Shown: piece by piece, positions 17,382-26,522 of the stretch
Layout: every line of letters begins with the position of its first letter
Position numbering within the stretch: the first letter of the stretch is position 1
Assembly: GCF_965213555.1 (NCBI RefSeq)
Contig: NZ_OZ243890.1
Coordinates: 3,410,001-3,474,000, forward strand
DNA from: Acuticoccus sp965213555
GTDB taxonomy: Bacteria; Pseudomonadota; Alphaproteobacteria; Rhizobiales; Amorphaceae
Reading direction: 5' to 3'
DNA length: 64,000 bases
The notes under the pieces: model-generated
Database searches by the model: none
The model's input: only the letters and a program-made list of their open reading frames with translations
Told to the model about the DNA's origin: nothing
Translations under genes and position numbers: made by a program

Positions 17382-18427
17382 CCGACACGATCACCCTGCG
17401 CCGCCCCGACGACTGGCACCTCCATTTGCGTGACGGCGTGCTCCTCGCCGCGGTCGCCCCCGGCTCGGCGCACTTCGCCCGGGCCATCGTCATGCCGAAC
17501 CTCGTGCCGCCCGTGGTGGACGCAGCGATGGTGCGCGCCTACCGCGAGCGGATCGTTGCCGCCACGGGCGGTGGGTCCTTCGAGCCGCTGATGACGCTCT
17601 ACCTCACCGACGGCACGTCGCCGGACGACATCGACGACGCGGCGACGGTGTGCACCGCCGCAAAGCTCTACCCCGCGCACGCGACGACGAACTCGGCCGC
17701 CGGGGTCACCGACGTCGAGGCGCTGACACCCGTCCTGGAGCGCATGGCCGAGCGCGGGCTCGTCCTGTGCGTCCACGGCGAGGTGACCGACGCCGACGTC
17801 GACGTCTTCGACCGCGAGGCGGTGTTCCTGGAGCGCGTGCTGGAGCCGCTGCGGCGCCGCGTGCCAGGGCTGAGGGTGGTGCTCGAGCACATGTCCACCC
17901 GCGCCGCGCTCGCCTACGTCGCGGACGGCGGCGACGACCTCGCCGGCACGATCACCGCCCATCACTTGGTGATCGACCGCAACGACCTCCTCGCCGGCGG
18001 CATCCGCCCGCACAACTACTGCCTGCCCATCGTCAAGCGGCGGGCGGACCGCGAGGCGCTGGTGGCGGCCGCGACCGGCGGCGCGCCGCGCGTGTTCTTC
18101 GGTTCCGACAGCGCGCCGCACACCGATCCGAACAAGCTGGGGCCGTGCGGCGCAGCGGGCTGCTTCGCCGCGCCGGTGGCGCTCGCGATCCTTGCCACGG
18201 TGTTTGAGGAGGTGGGCGCGCTCGACCGGCTCGAGGCGTTCGTCGCCGAGCGCGGCGCGGACTTCTATGGCCTGCCGCGCAACGACGGCGTCTTGCGGCT
18301 CGCCCGCTGCGCGCCGTACGCGCCTGCGTCGGTCGCAACGCCCGATGGCCCCATCGCGGTGTTCGCTCCCCCCTTCGCCCTAAGCTGGGCGGTGACGGTC
18401 CAGGAGAGCGCGGAGGCCACCCCATGA
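17378..18427 (+). CDS. pyrC: Dihydroorotase (E. coli PyrC type)
   Basis: 349 residues, ATG at 17378 overlapping the pyrD stop (ATGA). Metal and substrate motifs: DDWHLHLRDG (first two zinc His), AIVMPNLVPP, KLYPAHATTNS (carboxylated Lys), LCVHGEV and VLEHMSTRAA (zinc His residues), HNYCLPIVKR and GSDSAPHT (catalytic Asp). It cyclises carbamoyl-aspartate to dihydroorotate. This is the monofunctional E. coli-like class (about 345 residues). Tight overlap with pyrD and pyrE implies translational coupling. Confidence 0.95.
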   Translation: MTDTITLRRPDDWHLHLRDGVLLAAVAPGSAHFARAIVMPNLVPPVVDAAMVRAYRERIVAATGGGSFEPLMTLYLTDGTSPDDIDDAATVCTAAKLYPAHATTNSAAGVTDVEALTPVLERMAERGLVLCVHGEVTDADVDVFDREAVFLERVLEPLRRRVPGLRVVLEHMSTRAALAYVADGGDDLAGTITAHHLVIDRNDLLAGGIRPHNYCLPIVKRRADREALVAAATGGAPRVFFGSDSAPHTDPNKLGPCGAAGCFAAPVALAILATVFEEVGALDRLEAFVAERGADFYGLPRNDGVLRLARCAPYAPASVATPDGPIAVFAPPFALSWAVTVQESAEATP

Positions 18428-19119
18428 TCGCCGCCGGTGTGGTCTCCCAGGAGGCGGCTGCGGCGACCACCGCCCGCGCCCTCCTCGAGGTCGGCGCGGT
18501 GCACATCCGGCCCGACGAGCCGTTCACCTACACGTCCGGGCTGAAGTCGCCGGTCTACGTCGACTGCCGCAAGCTCATCGCCTACCCGCGCTTGCGCGGC
18601 ACGCTGATGCAGCTCGGCGTCGCGACGGTGGCGCGCGAGGCAGGGCTCGAGCGCTTCGACGGCGTTGCCGGCGGGGAGACCGCGGGGATCGCGTTCGCCG
18701 CGTGGATGGCCGACCTCATGGGGCTGCCCATGCAGTACGTGCGCAAGGCGCCCAAGGGGTTCGGACGCAACGCCCGGATCGAGGGCGACCTCGTCCCCGG
18801 CCAGCGCACGCTCCTCGTGGAGGACCTTGCCACCGACGGCGGCAGCAAGGTGCGCTTCGCCGAGGCGCTGCGCGCCGCCGGTGCCGAGGTGGCGCACTGC
18901 TTCGTGATCTTCCACCACGACATCTTCGCCGGCAGCGAGGCCGCGCTCGCAGCCCACGGCCTCACCATCCATGCCCTCGCCCGGTGGCGCGACGTGCTGT
19001 CGCTCGCCCGCCAGCGCGGGACGCCGGACGCGGCGGCCATCGCAGAGGTGGACGGGTTCCTCGCCGACCCGCTCGGCTGGAGCAGCGCGCGCGGCGGCGT
19101 CGATCGGCTGCCAGGCTGA
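18424..19119 (+). CDS. pyrE: Orotate phosphoribosyltransferase
   Basis: 231 residues, ATG overlapping the pyrC stop by 4 bases. Features: YTSGLKSPVYVDCRKLIAYP (orotate side), the basic loop VRKAPKGFGRNARIEG, and the PRPP-binding motif LLVEDLATDGGSK. It converts orotate and PRPP to OMP. It is the last gene of the deacetylase-pyrK-pyrD-pyrC-pyrE run; the convergent bolA gene ends 5 bases past its stop. Length fits the alphaproteobacterial form. Confidence 0.95.
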   Translation: MIAAGVVSQEAAAATTARALLEVGAVHIRPDEPFTYTSGLKSPVYVDCRKLIAYPRLRGTLMQLGVATVAREAGLERFDGVAGGETAGIAFAAWMADLMGLPMQYVRKAPKGFGRNARIEGDLVPGQRTLLVEDLATDGGSKVRFAEALRAAGAEVAHCFVIFHHDIFAGSEAALAAHGLTIHALARWRDVLSLARQRGTPDAAAIAEVDGFLADPLGWSSARGGVDRLPG

Positions 19120-19124
19120 GCGGC

Positions 19125-19391
19125 TCAGTCCGGCGCCCGGGCGACGATGGCGAGCGCATGGACCGGGCCCCGCAGCTCGTCTTCGAGGACCGCGTGCACC
19201 ATGCGGTGGCGCTCCAGCCGGGGGCGTCCGCGGAACGCGTCCGACACGACGGTGACGCGGAAGTGCGTCTCCCCGTCGGGACGCGCGCCCACGTGCCCCG
19301 CGTGCAGGTGGGACTCGTCGACGACGTCGAGGCTGACCGGATCGAACGCGGTGCTCAGTGCGGCGGCGATGCGGCGTGCAACGGGACCCAT
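19125..19391 (-). CDS. BolA family protein
   Basis: 88 residues with the class II KH-like BolA pattern: an N-terminal helix, DVVDESHLHAGH (conserved His cluster), THFRVTVVSDAF and RHRMVHAVLEDEL. BolA proteins pair with monothiol glutaredoxins and act in iron-sulfur cluster handling or as DNA-binding regulators. It is convergent with pyrE, leaving only 5 bases between the stops. No J-domain or glutaredoxin gene is adjacent. Confidence 0.92.
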   Translation of the reverse strand: MGPVARRIAAALSTAFDPVSLDVVDESHLHAGHVGARPDGETHFRVTVVSDAFRGRPRLERHRMVHAVLEDELRGPVHALAIVARAPD

Positions 19392-19574
19392 GGCCCTCCC
19401 TCAGTCCGTCGCCCCGGGCGGCGCTGCCCAACCCGTTGCACCGAAAGACGGTTCGACGCCGAGCGCGAGGCGCCGTCCATCGCGGTTGTCCATTGACATG
19501 TGGCACGGTTGCACGCAATCGCGGATGGCACGCACCGAGCCGCGATCTTGCCACGCCAAAATGGGAGGCGTCCG

Positions 19575-21197
19575 TTGAGACTGACGACCGTCCTCTTCGC
19601 CAGCTTGCTTCTGACCCCCACGTTCGCCGCAGCGCCGGCGCGCGCCGAGGTCGGCGCCTACCTGCTGTTCGACATGGCGGACGGAAGGATCCTCGCCCAG
19701 CACGAGGCGACGACGCCGTGGTACCCGGCCTCCATCACCAAGCTGATGACCGCGTACGTCACGCTGGGAGCGGTGCGCGACGGCGAGGTCGCCATGCGCT
19801 CGCCCGTCACGATCTCGGCGCAAGCGCGTCAGCAGCCACCGAGCCGCTCGGGGTTCGCGCTCGGCACGGTGCTGACGGTGGAGACGGCGCTGCGCATCAT
19901 CCTGACCAAGTCCGCGAACGACATCTCCGTGGCCTTGGCCGAGGCCATCGGCGGGACGCAGGCGGGCTTCGTGGCGCGGATGAACCGCACGGCGGAGCGG
20001 CTCGGGATGAGCGCGACGCGCTACGACAACCCGCACGGGCTGCCGAACCGCGCGCAGGTGACGACGGCCCGGGACGTGGCCGTCCTGATGATGGCGCTGG
20101 AGCGCACGTTCGGCGAGCACGCCGAGGTGTTCGCCATGGACGGCGTGCAGCTCGGCCGCAAGGCTTTGCCGAACCATAACGGGCTGCTTCGCCGGTTCCG
20201 TGGCGCGGACGGCATGAAGACCGGCTTCATCTGCGCGTCTGGCTTCAACCTCGCGGCGACGGCGACCCGGGATGGCGTGAGGCTCGGTGCGGTCGTCTTG
20301 GGCGGACTGACGTCGCGCGAGCGGGACGAGCGGACCGCGGAGCTGCTGTCCAAGGGGTTCGCGACGCTGCGCGACGGGGGCAGCGTGCGGCTCGACGGCT
20401 TCGGCGCCGCCGACCCGGCGCATCCCGACGCTAGGCTGGCGCTCGCCGCCGCCGACTCCGGCGAGGCACCCGGCCTCGGCCTCGTCGAGGAGCTCGCCAA
20501 CGCCGCGGACGCACCGGTCGTCGACCGGCGAGCGAAGGTCTGCGGCGCCGCTCGGCCGCTGACGCGCTACGGCGACGGGACGGTCGCGACGCGCGGTGAG
20601 GTGGTCGCCCAGCGCCGAGCCCACGACGCCTACGAGGCGGCGCGCGCGAAGCGTCGCGCCACCGTCGCCCGCCTCCTCGCCGCACCGCGGCCGGATCCAC
20701 GAACGCGACCGGGCCTTCCGGCGCCCCTGGCGCGTAGCCCGGCCGACGCCACGCTGGCCGGCGAAGCGTGGCGGCCGACGTTCGCCTTCCCCCCGCCCCC
20801 CACGAACCCGGACCGCGCGGCGCCTGTCGAGGTGGCGTCGGCGACGGCCTCGACGGGAGGGGATGCCGTCGAGGCGACCCTCGCGCCCGAGGGCTGGATC
20901 GCCTCGCCGAGGTTCCCGGCGGCGAACCCGCTGCAGGCGGCCGGGCTGCGCACGCCCGTCGCAGCGCCTGGGCCCGCTCGCCCCCTGACCTACCTCGAGC
21001 CGGCTCGCCCCGCCCGCCTGGTCGCGATCGCGCTCGGCGGGGCCGACGACACGCGCCCCGAGCCGCTGTCCGGCCCACTGCTCGGCGGAGGTCCGGCACC
21101 GGTACCACCGCCGCGGCCCGTTGCGTCACTGCTCACCCCCACTGATCCCGATAGCATAATGAGGTATGCCGCGGAGGTGCGAGGTAGGCAGCCCTGA
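19575..21197 (+). CDS. D-alanyl-D-alanine carboxypeptidase (penicillin-binding, S11)
   Basis: 540 residues from TTG at 19575, chosen because GGGAGG lies 6-11 bases ahead and the product then starts with a good signal peptide (residues 1-24, cleavage near ARA-EV). All three penicillin-binding motifs are present: Ser53-Ile-Thr-Lys56, Ser113-Ala-Asn115 and Lys215-Thr-Gly217. The S11 domain ends near residue 290. It trims D-Ala from peptidoglycan pentapeptides in the periplasm. About 240 residues of Ala/Pro/Arg-rich, low-complexity C-terminus follow, longer than in DacA-type enzymes. SPOR-like sequence was not recognisable there. Confidence 0.9.
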   Translation: MRLTTVLFASLLLTPTFAAAPARAEVGAYLLFDMADGRILAQHEATTPWYPASITKLMTAYVTLGAVRDGEVAMRSPVTISAQARQQPPSRSGFALGTVLTVETALRIILTKSANDISVALAEAIGGTQAGFVARMNRTAERLGMSATRYDNPHGLPNRAQVTTARDVAVLMMALERTFGEHAEVFAMDGVQLGRKALPNHNGLLRRFRGADGMKTGFICASGFNLAATATRDGVRLGAVVLGGLTSRERDERTAELLSKGFATLRDGGSVRLDGFGAADPAHPDARLALAAADSGEAPGLGLVEELANAADAPVVDRRAKVCGAARPLTRYGDGTVATRGEVVAQRRAHDAYEAARAKRRATVARLLAAPRPDPRTRPGLPAPLARSPADATLAGEAWRPTFAFPPPPTNPDRAAPVEVASATASTGGDAVEATLAPEGWIASPRFPAANPLQAAGLRTPVAAPGPARPLTYLEPARPARLVAIALGGADDTRPEPLSGPLLGGGPAPVPPPRPVASLLTPTDPDSIMRYAAEVRGRQP

Positions 21198-21256
21198 GGG
21201 TCTTGACTCAAGGGGTTGCATGACGCAACTTATGAGGGAGTTGGTGGGGAGCCTCG

Positions 21257-21724
21257 ATGGGCACGATGGAACAGGGGACGGGGCTGCCCGCTTCGGCTGG
21301 CCCACGAGCTGCTTGCCCGGATCGAAGGGGGACGCGCTGCCCCCCATCGAAGCGTCGCGGCTCGGTGGCGTTCGGGATCGAGGCCGAAGGCAACATCGCG
21401 CGCTACCTGCACGCCGGCGGCTACCGCGTCCTCGGACGACGGGTGCGGACGCGTTCCGGCGAGGTCGACGTGATCGCCGTTCGCGACGACACGGTCGCGT
21501 TCGTCGAGGTGAAGGCGCGCTCGCGCGGCTACGACGGTCTTGAGGCGGTCGACGGACGCAAGCAGGCCCGCCTGAGCCGGGCTGCCAACGAGTGGCTGTC
21601 GAGGAACGATGCGTACGGACAATGCACCATACGCTTCGACATCGCGCTCGTTTGGCCGAAGGGAGGACTGGAATACCTCGAGAACGCGTTCGAAGGGAGC
21701 GCGCCCGACGACTTCGTTTGGTAG
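21257..21724 (+). CDS. YraN family (UPF0102) nuclease-like protein
   Basis: 155 residues as drawn; conservation begins only around residue 38 (FGIEAEGNIARYL), so the true start may be later, e.g. the GTG at 21365. The restriction-endonuclease-like core is present: Glu in the first helix, SGEVDVIAVRDDTVAFVEVKAR (catalytic Asp, Glu-x-Lys), then QARLSRAANEWL. UPF0102 proteins resemble Holliday-junction or repair nucleases and are widespread, but their role is unsettled. It is followed by rnhA on the same strand after 457 bases. Confidence 0.85.
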   Translation: MGTMEQGTGLPASAGPRAACPDRRGTRCPPSKRRGSVAFGIEAEGNIARYLHAGGYRVLGRRVRTRSGEVDVIAVRDDTVAFVEVKARSRGYDGLEAVDGRKQARLSRAANEWLSRNDAYGQCTIRFDIALVWPKGGLEYLENAFEGSAPDDFVW

Positions 21725-22181
21725 GCAAGGGGCCGTCGACCGCCGGGGAGGGGCTAGCCGCGGCGCCAGCCCCGCGTCCGTCGGCCCACGGCGGCATTTC
21801 CCGTCGGCACGGGTCGGCCGAGCCCTTGCACGACGGATCGGAGGGCGCAGCCATCGTCGAGCGGTCAGCGGTGCGGACCGACGACGCTGCGTCGACGAGG
21901 GTCCGGTCCACGCCATCGAGCATGCGCGCAGCCAGCGGCAGGGCGCGACAGTGGCACCCGGGTGCAGCCATGGCGGAAGCAAGGAGGTGGCCAGGCTTGT
22001 CAGCGGCGCTTGGCTCGGGCGGGATGACTGCGACCGTCAGGCACCGGACGAGTGCCGTCACACCACGTTGGCGCATCGGGGTGAAGCTGGGTGATGTTCG
22101 ACCTCTTGCCGGGGTGCGTCCCGACGCGCCGGTGCTCCGCCACCGTGATGCTGCCGGCAGAACGCACCATCGTGCACGGCG
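21725..22181. other. Intergenic region between yraN and rnhA
   Basis: 457 bases. No recognisable protein on either strand and no clear hairpin terminator. Its right part presumably holds the rnhA promoter. Confidence 0.35.
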
Positions 22182-22703
22182 ATGACGGATGACGACGACG
22201 CGGCGCACGGCAACGCGGCCGACGCCGAGGGGCTTCGCGCGCCCAAGGCGCCCCGGATCGTGATCTACACCGACGGTGCCTGCAGCGGGAACCCCGGGCC
22301 GGGCGGCTGGGGCGCCGTCCTGACCTTTGGAACCCACGAGAAGGAGCTGTCCGGGGCCTCCCCTCGCACCACCAACAACCGCATGGAGCTGACCGCGGCC
22401 ATCCGCGCCCTCGAGGCGCTGAAGCGCCCATCGACGGTCGATGTGGTGACGGACTCGCAGTACCTGCGGCGGGGCATCACCGAGTGGCTGCCGCAATGGA
22501 AGGCGAACGGCTGGAGGACCGCCGCCAAGCAGCCGGTCAAGAACGACGACCTATGGCGAGAGCTTTCGCACCTGGATGCGATCCACGACGTCCACTGGCG
22601 CTGGGTGAAGGGCCATGCCGGCCATGTGCAGAACGAGCGCGCCGACACGCTCGCGCGCCGCGCCATCCGCGACTTGGCAGCGGCACGCTCGCCCGACCCG
22701 TGA
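22182..22703 (+). CDS. rnhA: Ribonuclease HI
   Basis: 173 residues starting at ATG 22182. The DEDD active site is complete: Asp31 in YTDGACSGNPGPGGWG, Glu69 in NNRMELTAAI, Asp90 in VVTDSQYL and Asp154 in NERADTLARRA, with His in GHAGH. It degrades the RNA of RNA:DNA hybrids in the cytosol. In many Hyphomicrobiales rnhA follows ispH-thrB on the same strand; here it is on the opposite strand and separated from thrB by 4.5 kb of decayed mobile DNA. Confidence 0.94.
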   Translation: MTDDDDAAHGNAADAEGLRAPKAPRIVIYTDGACSGNPGPGGWGAVLTFGTHEKELSGASPRTTNNRMELTAAIRALEALKRPSTVDVVTDSQYLRRGITEWLPQWKANGWRTAAKQPVKNDDLWRELSHLDAIHDVHWRWVKGHAGHVQNERADTLARRAIRDLAAARSPDP

Positions 22704-24392
22704 GCGTCGCACTTGCGCCTGCAGGCGATGCCCCAGCAAGCCGTCGCTTGCGCCTGGCGTCAGCGGCCCGATAGGCGGGCTTTCGGCTCGAACCTGCATC
22801 GTGCCGCCGCTGCAGAAGGTGGTCGCGCGCACGAACGCTCGGAAGGTCGGCTCCACCATCGAGCAGCCCCGCTGGGCCGCTCGTGCGGCGCTGATGCGTT
22901 TGTCCGTGGCAGCTCGACGGGGCGTCCTGCTGATCGACCTCGACGGCGCTGGGTCAAGCCAGCGGTCAACAGCGCACCGATCCTCCGGCACGGTTCGAGG
23001 ACGGGGTCGGGCGCGCTCGACGCAACGGGCTGGCGGCAACAAGGTGGAGCTGGAGCGCTGCCGGATCGTCGCCGCTGGCAGGCCAAGTCCCGCTGATCTC
23101 GGCGGGCGGTTTTGGCGGGCGGCAGGGGACGCAGACGTTGTCGAGGATCGCCTGCGCTCCCCAAGGGACGTCGGTGCGGTGCGACGCCTCGTAGGAGGAT
23201 CGAGCGGCGAGCGGATTTGGGTGCTTTGGCGTGGCTCCCACCAAACGACGAACTCCGCCGTCGGCAGGTGCGGGCCCGCGCACGTCGAAGTGGCCCGCAC
23301 ATGGCCTCGGCCAGCAGGGACTTCGAGCCTTCCAGCATCTTCGACCTAGGGTTGGTGCGCGGGGGAGCCAGCGCCGCACCGCCCGACCGCATGGTGTCGC
23401 CGTCCGTCGGTGTAAGAGCCGCGCCGCGGCGTTCGATCGCGAGCATCGGCGTTGCGCACGCCTGAGCGGCGGACCGCAGCCTCGTCGGTTGGGACCTTGA
23501 TCGGCGTACCCCGATGTTGCCGCCGTCGCACGGCGTCATCGACGGGGCTGCATCGCGTGGACGCCCGAGGTCTTCGGGCAGGCAACCGCCTTTTGATCGA
23601 TGCAATGGACCAAGCGACGGGGCACGTCGGCCGCCGACGATCCCATCCTCGGCTCACCAGCTGCGCCGTCAATCACACGCAGTCCTTCCAAGCCCAGCGC
23701 GGCGGACCCTTCAAGGCCGGACGTTGGTTCGCCGAGGTCGGCGCGAAGCAAGATTTTGAGCGTCAGGTGTCGGCCGAGCCGGCAGCTGTTGACGTCGCCC
23801 CCTCTGCAGGCGCTCGCCCTGCAGCCCATCGCCGTCGATCGGGACGAGTGCGACTTCGAGTTGCCGAGGAGGGGCTTTACGTCCCGCGCCCGCCGTTGGC
23901 CAAGGTGTGTCCGCTCAACGCCATGCGGCTCGTCGGCATCCGTTCCGCCGCGGAACTCGCCGTCGCCCCAAGTCCGCGCAGGACACGCGAGGGTTGGGCG
24001 AACGGGCCACGGTACGCTTCGGGACAGGATCGTCGCCGACCTGCGCTCGCCCCACGCACCCCGACCGGCGGCGCGGCTTGCCCGACCTCGACAAGCCAAG
24101 GGCGCGTCCGGTTCGAACCCTCGCTACGATCGTGTGCTTGATGCGATGGGTCACTCCGCCGATGGGCGGTACGGGTTCATGCGGACCTCTGGTTTGAGTG
24201 AGGCCGCGCTTGCCTCCCCGTCGCCGTGACGATGCTGGACCGCCGTCCGAACCCGATGTCGAGCCACGTTTTGCCGTCGCGCAACCGCCACGGCACGCCG
24301 CTGATCGAACGGCCAACGGAAGCTGCGTTCCGATCGCCACGAGCGTCCATGCTGGCAGCCGCAGGTCGGGGATCGGCCGACCGCCGTCCTCC
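22704..24392. other. 1.7-kb region without recognisable genes
   Basis: Several open frames of 80-280 codons exist on both strands because of high GC, but none shows a conserved motif, a coherent hydrophobic pattern or a ribosome site. Local phrases switch frame often. I see decayed sequence, possibly old mobile DNA, bounded on the right by an IS5-type mini-element. Confidence 0.45.
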
Positions 24393-24821
24393 AGGCTCCG
24401 ACCCTAACCAGTTGCTTATGGGCCTTTCCCTACGGGCCTCGTCGCATCATCCCGCGTCAGCGGGGGAGTGTTAAGGGCGAATGAGTTTGGGTTGAGCGAT
24501 CGCCAGTGAGCCGCGACCGAGCCGCACTTGCCGGCCAACGGTGGCTGCCGCTGGAGCGACTTGCCGGCGGTCCACGGCCTGCGCACGACGGTCTACACCC
24601 GTTGGCACCGCTGGTCGCAACGGCGGTCCTGGCAGGGCCGCTTCGCGGCGTTGCTCGATGAGACGCTGTGCAAGCCGCGCAACAGCATCGAGCGCACGAT
24701 CGGCCATCGGAAGGACGGGCGGCGCGTCGCGACCCGATACGATCGTCCCAGCGCCACCTATGCCATCGCCATCGCCCTCGCCACGCCTGTCACGTCATGG
24801 TGCTGATGGAGTCCGGAGCCT
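24393..24821 (+). mobile_element. Internally deleted IS5-family element (MITE-like)
   Basis: Perfect 8-bp inverted ends AGGCTCCG (24393-24400) and CGGAGCCT (24814-24821) enclose 429 bases. Inside, one plus-strand frame (24528-24806) joins an IS5 N-terminal segment (GCRWSDLPAVHGLRTTVYTR) directly to an IS5 C-terminal segment (RNSIERTIGHRKDGRRVATRYDR). The catalytic middle is missing. It therefore looks like a non-autonomous derivative. Its right end is fused to the CTAG that begins IS630 element C. Confidence 0.72.
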
Positions 24822-24822
24822 A

Positions 24823-25338
24823 GAGCGTCTTCTTCATGAGGTAGATGGCCGGCGTGCTCGAGCGAGCGTCGGCGCTCGGTCGGACCGGGTTGCTGCATGG
24901 GGTCGCCGATCGCGGTCCGGAGGGGCCTCGCGGAGGCGAGCGCGGCGCCGGCGCGGGCTTGGCGAAGACCGTCTCGATCGGGTTGGGGTCGGCCGAGGGG
25001 GCGGCGGGGACAGGACGGTGCTCCCGGCGGCCGCAATCGCCTCGCGCACACCGGCGACCTTGTGGCCGGTGAGGTCGTCCACGATGACGACGCTGCGCGC
25101 TGCACGTGCCGTTGCAAGAAACTGCTCGGCGGAGGCGAGGACGGCCGGCCCCGTCATCGGCGCGGGACAGGCGGAGCGGAGCGACAAGGCCGGTCGTCGC
25201 CAGCCCGCAGACGAAGGTAGGGGGCGCCGATGGCCGTGCGGCACGGCGCCGACCACGCGGGCTCCCTTGGGCGCCCAGCCGCACAGCCTGGCCATCTTCG
25301 CGCGAGCGCCGGTCTCGTCGACGAGGACGAAGGTTTCG
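24823..25338 (-). mobile_element. IS630-family element C, 3' half
   Basis: The left end is CTAG (24820-24823) followed by AGCGTCTTCTTC, matching the CTAGAGCG end of element A. The minus strand encodes TFVLVDETGARAKMARLCG, APKGARVVGAVPHGH, SVVIVDDLTGHKVAGVREAI and NPIETVFAK in shifting frames: the C-terminal part of an IS630 transposase of the same kind as element B (shared GHKVAGVREA and RTAIGD). It is interrupted at the TA at 25339 by element D and continues beyond 26523. Confidence 0.75.
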
Positions 25339-25349
25339 TACCAGCGTGC

Positions 25350-26453
25350 CTATTGGATGACGTGTCGGATCCAGGGCTGAAGGCAGAGCGATCGCAGTCG
25401 ACCAGCCTCGCCGACGAGGGCGTTCCAGGCCTCGCAGCAGGCGTCGACGATGGCCTCGGTGTCGCGCAGCAGGCGAAGGCTGGGGTGCCGCGCGCGCAGG
25501 GACAGCCAGACCCGCGCCATCGGGTTCAGCTGCAGCGAGTAGGGCGGCAGCGGCACCAGGGTGACGTTGGGCGGGATGACGAGCGCGCTCGCACCATGCC
25601 AGCCGGCCCCGTCGAAGACCATGACGGCGTGCTCGTCGGGGAGAAGCGTGTCGGCGAAGCGGTCGAGGAAGAGCTGCATCGCCGCGGTGCCGACCTCGGG
25701 CAGCACCAGGGCGAATGCAGCTTCGCCATCGGCTCGCGCGGCGTCGAACAGGTCGGTGAAGGAGAAGCGCCTGTCCTGCCGTCCCGGGGCGCGCTCGCCC
25801 TTCAGCCACCAGCGATGGCACAGCCGTCCCTTCTGGCCGACGCGCATCTCGTCCTGGAACCAGAGGACGATGCGCTTGTCCGGGTGCGCCGCTGCGACCT
25901 CGTTCAGCGCGTTGCGGAGCCGTTTTTCGAACCCGGCACGCGCCTTCGCCGATGCCTTCGGATGCACCGGCCGCGCCTTCTGGTGCAAGAACCCCTCGCG
26001 CCGCAGGAGGCGCGACAGGCTCTGCGGCGTGATCGTCTTGCCGAAGCGCTCCTCGAGCGAACGCGGTGAGGTCCGGCAGCGTCCAGGTCGACGCCATCGA
26101 TCTTTGGATCGAGCCCTTGAAGATCCGCTCGGAAGGCAGCGCCAGTTCGCCGTCGGTGAGGGCAGGCCGGCGACCGGGTCCCGGCCGGTCGACGAGGCCC
26201 GCCAGACCTTCGGCATTGTACCGCGTCACGGCATCGCGCAGCGCCCGCCGCTCCATCCCGGCTGCGGCGGGCGCAGCGCCCGCCGCTCCATCCCGGCTGC
26301 GGCGGCGGCATCGGCGCGGCTCATCCCGTCGAGCGCGTTGGCGATCGCGAGCAGGCGCTCCGCCGTTCGCACCGAGCGTTCGTGAAACGTCAGCTGCCTC
26401 AGCTTGCGCGCCGGCACAGCGTCGTCGATCCCCAGTCCCCGACCCATCATCAT
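25350..26453 (-). pseudogene. IS630 family transposase of element D (broken by a 35-bp duplication and a frameshift)
   Basis: The N-terminus starts near the ATG cluster at 26445-26453 and shows RKLRQLTFHERSVRTAERLL then DGMSRADAAAAAGMERRAL (helix-turn-helix). An exact 35-bp tandem duplication at 26236-26305 then breaks the frame. The frame resumes as RDAVTRYNAEGLAGLVDRPG, is lost again near 26070, and continues to the stop at 25350 as an otherwise intact C-terminal domain. That part has WFQDEMRVGQKGRLCHRWW, AVMVFDGAGWHG and LPPYSLQLNPMARVW; the catalytic Glu usually seen after LNPx is Ala-Arg here. Not functional as read. Confidence 0.8.
26236..26305. repeat. Exact 35-bp tandem duplication
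   Basis: Bases 26236-26270 and 26271-26305 are identical, starting GCGCAGCGCCCGCCGC. The unit length is not a multiple of three, so it shifts the frame of the element D transposase. Confidence 0.93.
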
Positions 26454-26522
26454 GCCCCGCGAATCATCGATCCGCTCAAACGGATAAGAGCCGAGCCGCG
26501 AGCCAGCGGGAAGGCGCGTCGG

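Larger units (their letters stand above)
25341..26522 (-). mobile_element. IS630-family element D, inserted into element C
   Basis: TA dinucleotides flank both sides (25339-25340 and 26523-26524), as expected for an IS630/Tc1-type insertion. Immediately inside are imperfect inverted ends, CCAGCGTGCC on the left and CCGACGCGCC read inward from the right (7 of 10 identical). Length is 1182 bp. The transposase differs in subgroup from elements A, B and C. Both flanks are halves of element C, so D came later. Confidence 0.75.

Noticed and set aside
24480..24830. The 93-residue IS5-like frame as a functional short transposase
   Set aside because: It lacks the catalytic Asp segments; it joins the N- and C-terminal ends of a longer protein and is better explained by an internal deletion.
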